Positions 8,645 through 17,901 of a stretch of 64,000 nucleotides of DNA are shown here, in pieces. The position numbers and the translations under genes were made by a program. Numbering within the stretch: position 1 is the stretch's first letter; the number at the start of each line of letters is the position of its first letter. The notes beneath the pieces were generated by a model. It did not search any database. It saw only the letters and a list, made by a program, of their open reading frames with translations, and was not told where the DNA came from. The DNA comes from Pseudomonas rhodesiae (GTDB lineage Bacteria; Pseudomonadota; Gammaproteobacteria; Pseudomonadales; Pseudomonadaceae), in assembly GCF_007858255.1 (NCBI RefSeq), contig NZ_VFEU01000019.1:24254-88253 (forward strand), read 5' to 3'.

Positions 8645-9289
8645 TTACGGGGCCTCAGGGGTATCCGGTTGATTGGCGGGATGGGCTTGAATAAACGCCG
8701 GATGCTGCCTGGCCAAGGCCGCAACACGGCCGATACGCGGGTAATCGGCCAGCGACACTTTGAACCGCTCGGCTGCGTACAACTGTGGGATCAAAAACAC
8801 ATCGGCCATGCCTGGCTGGTCGCCAAAACAAAACCCTTGATCACCGATCAGTTGCTCCACCGCGCCGAGGCCCTGGCTGATCCAGTGCCCGACCCACGCC
8901 AGCACCTGCGTGTCGTCATGCCCCCACTGGCGCAACAGGTTCTGAGTGCTGGAGTTGTGCAACGGGTGGATGTCACAACCGATGATCGATGCCACCGCAC
9001 GCTCGTGGGCGCGGGTCGCCAGGTCTTGGCTCAGCAGCGGCATCTGTGGATAACGTTCGTCGAGGTATTCGATGATCGCCGGCGACTGGATCAACAGGTC
9101 GCCGTCGTCAGTGCGCAGGGCCGGCACGCGCCCCTGCGGGTTGATGGCCAGGTACGCCGGCTGGCGGTTGGCGCCCCCTGCCGGCACCAGCAGGTTGACC
9201 GGCACCGCCGTGAACGCCAGCCCCTTGAGCGCCAAAGCGATGCGTACGCGATACGACGAAGTAGAGCGGTAATAGGTATAGAGTTCCAT
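8645..9289 (-). CDS. maiA: Maleylacetoacetate isomerase
   Basis: 214 residues, zeta-class glutathione-transferase fold. The N-terminal thioredoxin-like domain has the zeta motif YRSTSSYRVRIAL (residues 7-19), which binds glutathione through its serines; the all-helical C-terminal domain follows. It isomerises maleylacetoacetate to fumarylacetoacetate in tyrosine/phenylalanine breakdown, using glutathione, in the cytoplasm. It lies 12 bases after fahA, which makes the next enzyme in the pathway, and before the MFS gene. Confidence 0.95.
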   Translation of the reverse strand: MELYTYYRSTSSYRVRIALALKGLAFTAVPVNLLVPAGGANRQPAYLAINPQGRVPALRTDDGDLLIQSPAIIEYLDERYPQMPLLSQDLATRAHERAVASIIGCDIHPLHNSSTQNLLRQWGHDDTQVLAWVGHWISQGLGAVEQLIGDQGFCFGDQPGMADVFLIPQLYAAERFKVSLADYPRIGRVAALARQHPAFIQAHPANQPDTPEAP

Positions 9290-9301
9290 CCCCCGCCCTC
9301 C

Positions 9302-10588
9302 TCAGCGCGCTGCGACCACAGTGCCACGGCATTCGCCAAAACCGATGGAGGCATAGCCTTCACGGTTGCAGCGCGCACGCAGAATGATTTCGTCGCCGTC
9401 TTCGAGGAATTTACGCACTTCGCCGGACGGCAGCTCGATCACTTTTTTACCGCCCTCGGTGATCTCCAACAGGCTGCCGAGTTGGCTGGCTTGCGGCCCG
9501 GACAAGGTGCCCGAACCGAACAGATCGCCAGGCTGCAGTTGGCAACCGTTAACGCTGTGATGGGCCACCAACTGCGCGGCGGTCCAGTACATATGCAGGC
9601 TGTTGCTCAGGGCCAGGCGATGGGCCGGCAGGTTTTGTTCGCGCATGGCGGCCGTGGTCAGCAGCACTTCCAGTTCGATATCCAAAGCACCGCCGGCCTG
9701 ATCGCGTTGATCCAGCAAGTACGGCAGCGGCTGCGGATCGCCTTCGGGGCGTGCCGGTTGAGCCTTGCGGAACGGCGCCAACGCTTCAGCCGTGACCACC
9801 CAGGGCGAGACGGTGGTAATAAAGCTCTTGGACAGGAACGGCCCCAGCGGCTGGTATTCCCACGCTTGGATATCCCGCGCCGACCAGTCGTTGAGCAGGC
9901 AGAAACCGGCGATATGTTCGGCCGCGTCACCGATGGCGATCGCTTCGCCCATGGCGTTGCCCGGGCCGATCCAGATGCCCAGTTCCAACTCGTAGTCCAA
10001 CCGCGCACAGGGGCCGAAGGTGGGTTCGGATTGGCCGGCAGGCAGGGTCTGGCCTTTGGGGCGACGCACAGCCACGCCCGAGGGGCGCACGGTGGAGGCG
10101 CGGCCGTGATAGCCGATCGGCACATACTTGTAGTTGGGCAGCAACGGGTTGTCGGGGCGGAATAGCTTGCCGACGTTCTGCGCGTGTTCGATACCAACGT
10201 AGAAGTCGGTGTAGTCGCCGATTTTGGCTGGCAGGTGCAGTTGGCAATCAGCCGCGCGGTGCAGCACCTGCGCCTCGCGGGCTTGCAGCGGGCTGCCCTC
10301 GGCCAGCAGCTCCAGCAGGCGCTCGCGCAGGGCCACGCGTGGGCCGCGGCCCAGGGCGAACAACCCGTTCAGTTGACCGCCGGCAGTCGCCTCCACGGCA
10401 CGACGGGCCTCGCCGTCGAATGCGTCCAATGCTGCGTGAAGATCCAGGATGAAATCCCCAATCGCCACGCCGCTGCGCGGGGGCTCATCATTGCGACTGA
10501 AGATGCCCAGCGGCAGGTTCTGCAGCGGGAAATCCGCGTGACCGTTGGCGGACGCTACCCAACTACGGGCAGGGGTGGGCTGAGTCAT
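9302..10588 (-). CDS. fahA: Fumarylacetoacetase
   Basis: 428 residues, full length for fumarylacetoacetate hydrolase. The last step of the homogentisate pathway splits fumarylacetoacetate into fumarate and acetoacetate. The N-terminal SH3-like domain is followed by the catalytic domain, with DYTDFY at 125-130, His-135, metal ligands Glu-200 and Glu-202 (DYELELG), and Asp-234 (LNDWSARDI). The gene starts 3 bases after hmgA stops and is 12 bases from maiA, so the three are almost surely co-transcribed. Confidence 0.97.
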   Translation of the reverse strand: MTQPTPARSWVASANGHADFPLQNLPLGIFSRNDEPPRSGVAIGDFILDLHAALDAFDGEARRAVEATAGGQLNGLFALGRGPRVALRERLLELLAEGSPLQAREAQVLHRAADCQLHLPAKIGDYTDFYVGIEHAQNVGKLFRPDNPLLPNYKYVPIGYHGRASTVRPSGVAVRRPKGQTLPAGQSEPTFGPCARLDYELELGIWIGPGNAMGEAIAIGDAAEHIAGFCLLNDWSARDIQAWEYQPLGPFLSKSFITTVSPWVVTAEALAPFRKAQPARPEGDPQPLPYLLDQRDQAGGALDIELEVLLTTAAMREQNLPAHRLALSNSLHMYWTAAQLVAHHSVNGCQLQPGDLFGSGTLSGPQASQLGSLLEITEGGKKVIELPSGEVRKFLEDGDEIILRARCNREGYASIGFGECRGTVVAAR

Positions 10589-10591
10589 GGG

Positions 10592-11875
10592 TTATCTCCG
10601 ATTCGGGTTGAAGGTGACGGGCAGCGAGGCCCAGCACGCGTCGTAAGCAGGTTGCAGGTGCGGACAGTCCAGGGCGAACTGGGTGGGACGCAGCACTTGG
10701 CTGGTCTCGAACATGAACGCCATGGTGTTATCGATCTTGTGCGGCGCCAGTTCCACATTGATGGCCTTGGTGCAGGTTTCGCCATCCGGGCCGTGGGCGC
10801 TCATGCAGCTGTGCAGCGACGCACCGCCGGGCAGGAAACCCTCGGCCTTGGCGTCGTAGGCGCCTTGGATCAAGCCCATGTATTCGTTCATCAGGTTGCG
10901 GTGGAACCACGGCGGACGGAAGGTGTTCTCGGCCACCATCCAGCGCGGCGGGAAAATCACGAAGTCGAGGTTGGCCAGGCCGTTTACGCTGGTGGGCGAG
11001 GTCAACACGGTGAAAATCGACGGGTCCGGGTGATCGAAACTGACGGTGCCGATGGTGTTGAAGCGGCGCAGGTCGTATTTGTACGGCACGTTGTTGCCGT
11101 GCCAGGCCACCACGTTCAGCGGTGAATGGTCGAGCTCGCAGGCCCACAGTTCGCCGAGAAACTTCTGCACCAACGTCGTCGGTTGCCGCAAGTCTTCGTA
11201 ATGGGCGACGGGGCTGAGGAAGTCCCGTGGATTAGCCAGACCGTTGCTGCCAATGGGCCCCAGGTCCGGCAGGCGCAGCGGCGCGCCGTGGTTCTCGGCG
11301 ATGTAGCCGCGGGCCTGGGCGTCCAGCAGTTCGACGCGGAATTTAAGGCCACGGGGCAGCACCACGATTTCCAGCGGTTCCACTTCCAGCACGCCCAGTT
11401 CAGTGACGAGACGCAGGCGCCCCTGCTCGGGGACGATTAACCATTCGCCGTCGGCGTTGAAGAACACCCGCTCCATGGAGCGATTGGCGCGATAGTGGTG
11501 GATGCTGATACCCGAGGGTTTATCCGACGCCGAATTGGCGACCATTGCGACCAGACCATCAATAAAATCGGTCGGTTCGCTAGGCATATCCAGTGGGTTC
11601 CAGCGCAGCCGGTTGGGCGTCACCGCACCCAACGGACCGCCGGCCAATTGCCGTTCCAATTTGGCGAACGCTGGGTGATTGGCCGACGGCTGGATGCGGT
11701 ACAACCAGGTACGTCGGGCTTCGCTGCGGGTCATGGTGAACGCAGTGCCGGAGAACAGTTCGGTGTACAGGCCGTAGGGTGCTTTTTGCGGGGAGTTCTG
11801 GCCGACCGGCAAGGCGCCGGGCAGGGCTTCGCTGGCGAATTCATTGCCGAAGCCCGACAGGTATTCGAGGGTCAT
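10592..11875 (-). CDS. hmgA: Homogentisate 1,2-dioxygenase
   Basis: 427 residues, first gene of the operon. It opens the homogentisate ring to maleylacetoacetate using non-heme Fe(II) and oxygen. Iron ligands are visible as His-325 and Glu-331 (PPWFHRNLMNEYMG) and His-361 (CMSAHGPD), each ten positions before the equivalent human residues 335, 341 and 371. Loss of this enzyme typically gives brown pyomelanin colonies in Pseudomonas. It is divergent from the IclR-type gene, with a 120-base shared regulatory region containing phased half-sites. Confidence 0.98.
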   Translation of the reverse strand: MTLEYLSGFGNEFASEALPGALPVGQNSPQKAPYGLYTELFSGTAFTMTRSEARRTWLYRIQPSANHPAFAKLERQLAGGPLGAVTPNRLRWNPLDMPSEPTDFIDGLVAMVANSASDKPSGISIHHYRANRSMERVFFNADGEWLIVPEQGRLRLVTELGVLEVEPLEIVVLPRGLKFRVELLDAQARGYIAENHGAPLRLPDLGPIGSNGLANPRDFLSPVAHYEDLRQPTTLVQKFLGELWACELDHSPLNVVAWHGNNVPYKYDLRRFNTIGTVSFDHPDPSIFTVLTSPTSVNGLANLDFVIFPPRWMVAENTFRPPWFHRNLMNEYMGLIQGAYDAKAEGFLPGGASLHSCMSAHGPDGETCTKAINVELAPHKIDNTMAFMFETSQVLRPTQFALDCPHLQPAYDACWASLPVTFNPNRR

Positions 11876-11906
11876 GGATCGTCCTCTGAGCGGAAGTTGT
11901 TTTTAT

Positions 11907-11931
11907 CGTAATCCAGTTACGCATAACGTAA
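11907..11931. promoter_or_regulatory. Candidate IclR-type (HmgR) operator: three phased half-sites
   Basis: CGTAA (11907-11911), TTACG (11917-11921) and CGTAA (11927-11931) alternate in orientation with exactly five bases between each, giving 10-base periodicity. The array lies 32 bases upstream of the hmgA start, in the intergenic region shared with the divergent IclR regulator. IclR proteins usually bind short inverted repeats next to their own gene and target operon, so this is the best operator candidate here. Confidence 0.6.
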
Positions 11932-11995
11932 TTTGATCACTATCGAGCGTCAAGCTATAAAGACGCCCATTCATCTTTCGGAACCCCGCCCCTCC

Positions 11996-12775
11996 ATGGA
12001 AAAGCCCCGCGACACCGGTAAACAAAAAGTCCGTTCGGCCGAAGTGGGCACCGATATTCTCAAGGCCCTGGCCGAACTATCCCCGGCCACTTCGCTGTCG
12101 CGCCTGGCCGAGCATGTGCAGATGCCGGCGAGCAAAGTGCATCGCTACCTGCAAGCATTGATCGCGTCGGGGTTCGCCGAACAAAACGCCGCCACCAACC
12201 ATTACGGCCTGGGCCGCGAAGCGTTGCGCGTGGGCCTGGCTGCGTTGGGCAGCATGGACGTGCTGAAAGTCGGCGCGCTGCCCCTGGCGGAACTGCGCGA
12301 CCAACTGAACGAGACCTGCTTTCTGGCGGTGTGGGGCAATCAGGGCGCGACCGTGGTGCAGATCGAGCCGGCGGTGCGCGCGGTGACGGTGGTGACACAA
12401 CTGGGCTCGGTGTTGCCGCTGCTCAGTTCGTCCACCGGGCTGGTGTTCAGTGCGTACCTACCCTCGCGGGAAACCGTGGAGCTGCGCCAGCAGGAGATCG
12501 AGGCGGGCATCGCCCACGCCCTGGCGGACGATCAAGCCTACGCCACGGCCTGCGAACAGATCCGCCAGCGTGGCCTGCACTTTGTGCATGGTTTGCTGAT
12601 GCCGGGGGTGGACGCCTTGTCGGCACCGGTGTTCAACGCCATCGGCCAGGTGGCGGCGGTAATGACCGTGGTTGGCCCTACCTCGCTGTTCCACGCCGAT
12701 GAAGACGGCCCGGCGGCCCAGCAATTACTGGCGGCGACCCGGGCCGTAAGCTGGCGCATGGGCTACCAGCCCTGA
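11996..12775 (+). CDS. hmgR: IclR-family regulator of the homogentisate operon
   Basis: 259 residues from ATG at 11996. An upstream in-frame TTG at 11933 would add 21 residues, but it falls just past the putative operator and is less likely. The N-terminal winged helix-turn-helix (ILKALAELSPATSLSRLAEH, then MPASKVHRYLQAL) and the IclR effector-binding domain are both present. In P. putida, HmgR represses hmgABC and is released by homogentisate. The same role is inferred here from divergent placement beside hmgA. It converges on dacB with one base between stops. Confidence 0.85.
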   Translation: MEKPRDTGKQKVRSAEVGTDILKALAELSPATSLSRLAEHVQMPASKVHRYLQALIASGFAEQNAATNHYGLGREALRVGLAALGSMDVLKVGALPLAELRDQLNETCFLAVWGNQGATVVQIEPAVRAVTVVTQLGSVLPLLSSSTGLVFSAYLPSRETVELRQQEIEAGIAHALADDQAYATACEQIRQRGLHFVHGLLMPGVDALSAPVFNAIGQVAAVMTVVGPTSLFHADEDGPAAQQLLAATRAVSWRMGYQP

Positions 12776-12776
12776 A

Positions 12777-14222
12777 CTAGTCCCGCCACTGGGCCAGGGC
12801 CTGGGCCACGCGATTTTCCACGGCGCGCACCGGCGCGGCGTTGCCCAGGTAGTTGTTGCTGACCATCGAGAACACCAGGCGCCGGCCGTCGGCGTCGGTG
12901 ATATAGCCACTCAATGACGACACGCCGGCCATGGAGCCGGTCTTGGCATGCAGGTTGTTTTGCGCCGCCGTCCCGCGCAGGCGATAGCGCAGGCTGCCAC
13001 CCACCATGCGGTCCGCATTGCCGGCAATCGGCAGTGCGTTATACCAAGCGTCGAACCAGGGTTGTCTGGCGCTGGCCAGCAGCAGCTCGGTGAAGGTCAG
13101 GGACGACACCAGATTGCGCCGCGACAAGCCCGAACCGTCCACCTGGCTCAGGCTGGCCGGGTCCAGCCCCTGGCGTGTCATAAAGCCCGCCACTGCCGCC
13201 ACGCCGGCCGCGGCGGTGCCCGCATTCGCAGTCTTGCGGCCCATGGCCTTGAGCAGGGCCTCGGACATATTGTTGTTCGAGAGTTTGAGCAGCGGCGTGA
13301 TCAACTCCTGCAACGGCGCCGACTGATGTTCGGCCAACAATGCGGCCGTCGCGGGCGTAGCGCCACCGATCACGCGCCGGCCCTGCACCTTGATGCCCTG
13401 CTGAGCCAGCGCCTGTTCAAACAGGTTCGCCACCAGTTGGGTCGGCTCCCACACACTCACCCACTGCCGGCTCTGCTTGCCGGGGGCCAGCGCACCGCTC
13501 AGTTGCAGCAGGTTGGTGCCGTGCTGGCGGGTAATGCCGTACGTGTTGCCGGGGCCGCTGATGGCGCGATTGCTCAGTTGCACGTAGTCGGTGGCCGGGC
13601 TCACGGTAACGCTCACCGGTTGGCCGACGGCCACGGGCGCTTTCGCGGTGACGATCAATGTACCCGCGTCGAAATCCGTGTTGGGCGACACCGTCAACGC
13701 GGAGATCTGCGCACCGTAGTAGGTGCTTTCGTCATCCTGGGCCCAATCGACGCCCAGGCGCTCGGCATCGAACCAGGTGTCGTCGAACACCAGATCGCCC
13801 TGCACTTCTCGCACGCCATCGCTGGCCAACTGTGCCGCCAGCGCCTGGTAATCGGCGAACTGCACGGTGGGATCGCCCAAGCCGCGCACGTACAGATTGC
13901 CCGCCAGCCGCTCGCCCTGGCGGCTGCCGGTGCTCAGTACCTGGATGGAAAACCGGTATTGCGGCCCCAGCACATCCATCGCCGCCGCAGTGGTCAACAA
14001 CTTGAGGTTGGAGGCCGGCACCAGGCGCGTGCGCGGGTTGTGCTGGTAGAGGGTGCTGCCGCTGCGGGCGTCGCGCACCATCAAGGAGACCGTGGCGCCA
14101 TTGAAGGCCGGGTCGGCCATCAGATGGTCAAGGATGGCCGGGGTGGAGGTTGGCGAAACGCTCGCGCAACCGCCCATGAAAACGCTCAAGCACAGCAGGG
14201 GTAGCCATCGTCCAACATGCAT
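12777..14222 (-). CDS. dacB: D-alanyl-D-alanine carboxypeptidase/endopeptidase, PBP4 (S13 family)
   Basis: 481 residues from ATG at 14222; a longer upstream frame exists but the signal sequence starts here. The N-terminus MHVGRWLPLLCLSVFMGGCAS looks like a lipoprotein signal with Cys-19, although the residue at -3 is Met, so lipidation is not certain. The three penicillin-binding motifs are present: SxxK at Ser-71/Lys-74 (ASNLKLL), SNN in LLKLSNNNMSE, and KTG in LHAKTGSMAG. It trims peptidoglycan side chains in the periplasm, and in pseudomonads loss of PBP4 can influence ampC induction. Single gene on this strand. Confidence 0.93.
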   Translation of the reverse strand: MHVGRWLPLLCLSVFMGGCASVSPTSTPAILDHLMADPAFNGATVSLMVRDARSGSTLYQHNPRTRLVPASNLKLLTTAAAMDVLGPQYRFSIQVLSTGSRQGERLAGNLYVRGLGDPTVQFADYQALAAQLASDGVREVQGDLVFDDTWFDAERLGVDWAQDDESTYYGAQISALTVSPNTDFDAGTLIVTAKAPVAVGQPVSVTVSPATDYVQLSNRAISGPGNTYGITRQHGTNLLQLSGALAPGKQSRQWVSVWEPTQLVANLFEQALAQQGIKVQGRRVIGGATPATAALLAEHQSAPLQELITPLLKLSNNNMSEALLKAMGRKTANAGTAAAGVAAVAGFMTRQGLDPASLSQVDGSGLSRRNLVSSLTFTELLLASARQPWFDAWYNALPIAGNADRMVGGSLRYRLRGTAAQNNLHAKTGSMAGVSSLSGYITDADGRRLVFSMVSNNYLGNAAPVRAVENRVAQALAQWRD

Positions 14223-14266
14223 CAGTGTCGAATTCCGCAAAATCTTCAGTGGCGGCAACGCTAACA

Positions 14267-14301
14267 GCTCCACCTGCCCGTGGCGAGCGGGCCGGTGGAG
14301 C
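14267..14301 (-). terminator. Stem-loop downstream of the TonB-dependent receptor gene
   Basis: GCTCCACC (14267-14274) pairs with GGTGGAGC (14294-14301), with further inner pairing of TGCCCG and GCGGGC. There is no T run on the minus strand, so it may be an RNA 3-prime stabilising hairpin or a weak terminator rather than a classic intrinsic one. Confidence 0.45.
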
Positions 14302-14352
14302 AAGCTGCTGGGGGACATGGAATTGTCGCAGCCAACGCGCCCACCACCAGCC

Positions 14353-16773
14353 TTAGAATTCCAGCGTGCTCGACACCGACACCTGCCGTGCGTCCCCCAG
14401 CGATACAAAGAAGCGGCTGGCCGCCGAGGTGTAGTAGGTGCGGTCGAACAGGTTTTTCACGTTGAGCTGGAACTTGACCTTCTGCCCGTCGAGTTTGGTG
14501 TCGTAGGTGGCGAAAGCATCGGCCACGGTGTAGCCCGGCAATGTGAAGTCGTTGGCGGCGTCCCCTGCCCGCTCGCCCACGTAGCGCGCGCCTGCGCCAA
14601 TGCGCAGTTGATCGCCACCGAACAGGCTGCCGAAGTCGTAGGCCAGCGCCAGCGAGCCGGTGTGTTTGGCGACGTTCTGCAAGCGGTTGCCTTCCAGGGT
14701 CGGGTCGTTGTCCTTGATGTCCTCAGCGTCGGTGTAGGCATAGCTGCCGATCACGCTCCATTGGTCGCTCAACTGGCCAGTGGCGTCCAGTTCCAGGCCA
14801 CGGGAACGCACCTGGCCGGCGATGCTGTAGATCGTGTTCGGGCCGGAAACCATCGAGACCAGCACATTGCGCTTGTCGATGGTGAACAACGCCGCGCTGG
14901 CGGTGATGCGCCCGGGAATGTCGAGCTTGGCCCCCAGTTCCCAGGACTTGGCCTGCTCGGGCGTAAGATCGCCGGTGAGCGTACTGCCATCGGCCAAGGC
15001 GGCGATGGTGGAGTTGGGTTTGAACGACTCGGTGTAACTGCCATAGAACGACAGTTGATCGGTATAGCGATACACCAGCCCGGCACGCGGCACCCAGGCC
15101 TGGCCGTTGCCATCGGTGTTGGCTTTGAACGGCACGCCTTTGCCGGCGTATTGGTCGTACATCTGGTAGCGCGCACCGGCTACGAAAATCCATTGGTCGG
15201 TCAGGTGAATCGAATCCTGGAAGAACAGCGAGTCGCTGCGCAGCAGGTCGGTCTGGGCGCTGTCGGCGGCGCTGACGGTGCTGCCCGCCACTTCGTTGCC
15301 GTATACCGGATTGTTGTAGTTGAACGTGCCCCGCGAGGCCTGGCGGATCAGGTCGGCGCGGTAGATTTTGCGGTACTCGTCATCCAGGCCGAACACCAGG
15401 TCATGTTGCATGCCCAGCACGCTGACCTTGCCTTCGAGGCTGGCGGTGGCGAACCGGTCGGTGGTAATTGCGCCCTGGGTGCCGTCCATTCGGCGGGTCA
15501 GGGTGCCATTGGCATTCACCGCGCTGACGCGTACCTGGCTGGCGTCGTAGGTTTCACGGTTCCAGCTGTAGCCGAAGTGAGCTTTCCAATCGTCGTTCAG
15601 ATCGTGATCGGCTTCGAAGCGGTACAGGTCGGAGCGGCCTTCCATATTGTTGAACGGCTCGTCCAGGCGGCGGGTCGCCGGGATATCCAACGGATGGTTG
15701 GTCTTGGGATCGATGGCCGTGCCCCGGTCGAACGGTGAGAGAAACTCACGATGCTCATAAGCGAACAGCAGTTGAGTGGAATCGCCGTACCACGCCAGGG
15801 ACGGCGCCACCAGCGATTCGCGGTGAGTGCCGAAGTTGCGCCAGTAGTCTTCATCTTCGTGATCAACGATCAACCGGTAGGCCAGCCCTGAATCGCCCAA
15901 CGGCCCGGTGGTGTCGAGGTTGCCGCCGCTGCCGTTCTTGCCGTCGCCGAAGGTGGAACCGCGCACGGTCAGGGCGGTGGATGGGGTCAATTCAGGCTTT
16001 TTGCTGACGATGTTCACCACGCCGCCCGGGTCCTGGATGCCATACAGCAGCGACGACGGGCCCTTGAGCACTTCAACCCGCTCGGCAGTGGCGTTCAACG
16101 CGCGGCCCTGCACCACCGGCATGCCGTCGCGCATGATCGAGCCGTTACGGTTGTCGCCAAAGCCGCGCAACATCACCGCGTCCTGGGTGCTGGCCAGGGT
16201 GTTGGCTTGGGTGATACCGCTGATATTGGCCAGGGCGTCATCCAGGTTGCGCGGGGTCTGATCGCGCAGCGCCTGGGCCGGCACCACGTTGACGGTTTGC
16301 GGGGTTTCCAGCAATAGACCGCGCGAGCGCATCACCGAGCTGGTGGGCGGCGGCTGGTAGCTGGTGCTGTCGTCAAGTTGGCCAATGCCGCTGATGGTGG
16401 TGGCGCCCAGGTTGAGTGCGCCTTCGGTGGGTACGGGTTCCAGGGCCAGGGTGCGGGCGTTGATCTGGCGGAAGGTCATGCCGGTGTTGCCCAACAGGCG
16501 TTGCAGGGCCTGGGTCGCGCTCATCTGCCCGCGCACTGCCGGGGCGCTGAAGCCATAGGGCGCTTCATCGGTGTAGATCACACTGATTCCGGTGACACGG
16601 CTGAAATCGCTGAGCGCCTGGGGCAACGGTTTGGCCGCCAGGGCAAAGTCGAACTGCGCGCTTTGCTGCTCCTGCGCCCGCGCCACGCTCAACGGCAGCA
16701 AAGCCACCGCTGATACCGCCAGTACCGAGGCTCCCAGCCACTGTTTTACCCAACCGCCCGCCATCGACTTCAT
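14353..16773 (-). CDS. TonB-dependent siderophore receptor with N-terminal signalling (STN) domain
   Basis: 806 residues from ATG at 16773; the frame can extend to a TTG at 16827. A typical signal peptide (WLGASVLAVSAVALLPLSVARAQ) leads to an STN domain (FDFALAAKPLPQALSDFS onward, about residues 40-110). The plug domain (TPQTVNVVPAQALRDQTPRN, then ERVEVLKGPSSLLYGIQDPGG) and a 22-strand barrel ending in the outer-membrane terminal Phe (SVSSTLEF) follow. The plug motifs are those of ferric-siderophore (FhuA/FpvA-like) receptors. STN domains normally signal to an anti-sigma factor, but no sigma/anti-sigma pair is adjacent. Exact siderophore unknown. Confidence 0.93.
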   Translation of the reverse strand: MKSMAGGWVKQWLGASVLAVSAVALLPLSVARAQEQQSAQFDFALAAKPLPQALSDFSRVTGISVIYTDEAPYGFSAPAVRGQMSATQALQRLLGNTGMTFRQINARTLALEPVPTEGALNLGATTISGIGQLDDSTSYQPPPTSSVMRSRGLLLETPQTVNVVPAQALRDQTPRNLDDALANISGITQANTLASTQDAVMLRGFGDNRNGSIMRDGMPVVQGRALNATAERVEVLKGPSSLLYGIQDPGGVVNIVSKKPELTPSTALTVRGSTFGDGKNGSGGNLDTTGPLGDSGLAYRLIVDHEDEDYWRNFGTHRESLVAPSLAWYGDSTQLLFAYEHREFLSPFDRGTAIDPKTNHPLDIPATRRLDEPFNNMEGRSDLYRFEADHDLNDDWKAHFGYSWNRETYDASQVRVSAVNANGTLTRRMDGTQGAITTDRFATASLEGKVSVLGMQHDLVFGLDDEYRKIYRADLIRQASRGTFNYNNPVYGNEVAGSTVSAADSAQTDLLRSDSLFFQDSIHLTDQWIFVAGARYQMYDQYAGKGVPFKANTDGNGQAWVPRAGLVYRYTDQLSFYGSYTESFKPNSTIAALADGSTLTGDLTPEQAKSWELGAKLDIPGRITASAALFTIDKRNVLVSMVSGPNTIYSIAGQVRSRGLELDATGQLSDQWSVIGSYAYTDAEDIKDNDPTLEGNRLQNVAKHTGSLALAYDFGSLFGGDQLRIGAGARYVGERAGDAANDFTLPGYTVADAFATYDTKLDGQKVKFQLNVKNLFDRTYYTSAASRFFVSLGDARQVSVSSTLEF

Positions 16774-16883
16774 GCTGTGAGAACCCGTGTAGAAAACGCT
16801 GTTAATGCGAATTGATCGCAGTTTCAAGCACTACACGGATGGGCGGATGGTTTACCTCACCTGTTGTGGATAAATAATTTCAT

Positions 16884-17819
16884 TCACTGCGCCTGGATAC
16901 GGAAACCGAAGCGCGGGAAGTGCACATGCACAGTGCCTGCGCGCTCGTCGCTACGGCGCAGGATCAGCTCCTCGCGCCCGGCAAACAGCAGCTCGCCGGC
17001 CACTGGGTCGACGCCGTAGTCGATCGCGCTGATGGTCACCGCCTGGCCCGGATGGAAGCCGTTCAAGTCTTCAAACGCTTCGTCCGGCAACGCCGCCGGG
17101 GTGGAGCTGCGCGCGATCTCCAGCGCTTGTTCGGCGGTCATCTGGCTGGGCGTGCCGTGGCCGAAACCGAGCACGCGCCCCAGCCATGCGGACACTGCCG
17201 GGTAGGCGTCCACCAGGGGTGCTGTGACTGGCGTGGCTTTGAGGAACCACAGCGAATGGGCCAGGGAGAAGTCGGCAATCGACGGCTCGCCAAACAGAAA
17301 ATCCCCCGCCTCGCGCTGCAACTGTTGCTCCAGGCGCGTCATGATAGCTGGCCATTGATGCTTGGCCACGTCGGCGCTCAGCTTGCTCGCCGAACCGCCG
17401 CTGAACAACGCGGCGCGGTCGGCCATAAAAGCTTTGATCGCTTCCGGCGGCAATTTGCCGAAGCGCACCGCCACCGATTCCGGCTGGAACACCAGGCTCA
17501 CCGCGTGAGCGAACACCACGCTGTCGGCCCAGGTGGCGAAGGTCTGGGTGATCATTTCCTGGCCGAGGGGGAACAGCGCCGGCGCGGCTTTTTCCTGCTC
17601 CAGGCGTCGGGCGATCAGCGCGGTGTCACAGTAGATATCGGCGCCGATCTGCAACACCGGAGTCTTGCGGTAGCCGCCGGTGAGCGCGGTCAGGTCCGGT
17701 TTGGGCATCACCGGCGAGATCAGCACGGACTGCCAGGACAGGCCTTTGAAGCCCAGCAGCAGCCGAGCTTTTTCTGCAAAGGGTGAGGTGGGGTAGTGGT
17801 GAAGAATGAGCTCAGACAT
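16884..17819 (-). CDS. Glutathione S-transferase family protein with extra C-terminal domain
   Basis: 311 residues, about 100 longer than a classical GST. Residues 1-75 form a thioredoxin-like fold (ILHHYPTSPFAEKARLLLGF, and TPVLQIG with the cis-Pro), and a helical GST C-terminal domain covers about 90-215 (FGEPSIADFSLAH). The last 80 residues (after HPGQAVTISAIDYG) form a small domain seen in a subgroup of Pseudomonas GST-like proteins. The substrate is unknown. ATG at 17819; no close operon partner. Confidence 0.85.
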   Translation of the reverse strand: MSELILHHYPTSPFAEKARLLLGFKGLSWQSVLISPVMPKPDLTALTGGYRKTPVLQIGADIYCDTALIARRLEQEKAAPALFPLGQEMITQTFATWADSVVFAHAVSLVFQPESVAVRFGKLPPEAIKAFMADRAALFSGGSASKLSADVAKHQWPAIMTRLEQQLQREAGDFLFGEPSIADFSLAHSLWFLKATPVTAPLVDAYPAVSAWLGRVLGFGHGTPSQMTAEQALEIARSSTPAALPDEAFEDLNGFHPGQAVTISAIDYGVDPVAGELLFAGREELILRRSDERAGTVHVHFPRFGFRIQAQ

Positions 17820-17901
17820 GCCAGGGTCCAGTTGTCAGGTTGAGCTGCCAGCTTAGCGCGCAATGGGTGGCGATGCCGTGATGGGAACCCATCAGTCGAA
17901 T

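Noticed and set aside
8594..10165. Long plus-strand frame of 523 residues opposite maiA and fahA
   Set aside because: It is opposite well-identified enzymes and has the Arg/His/Gln-rich composition of a GC-rich antisense shadow.
16801..16884. Fur box before the TonB-dependent receptor
   Set aside because: AT-rich text such as ATTATTTATC is only a partial match to the 19-base Fur pattern; not enough to annotate.
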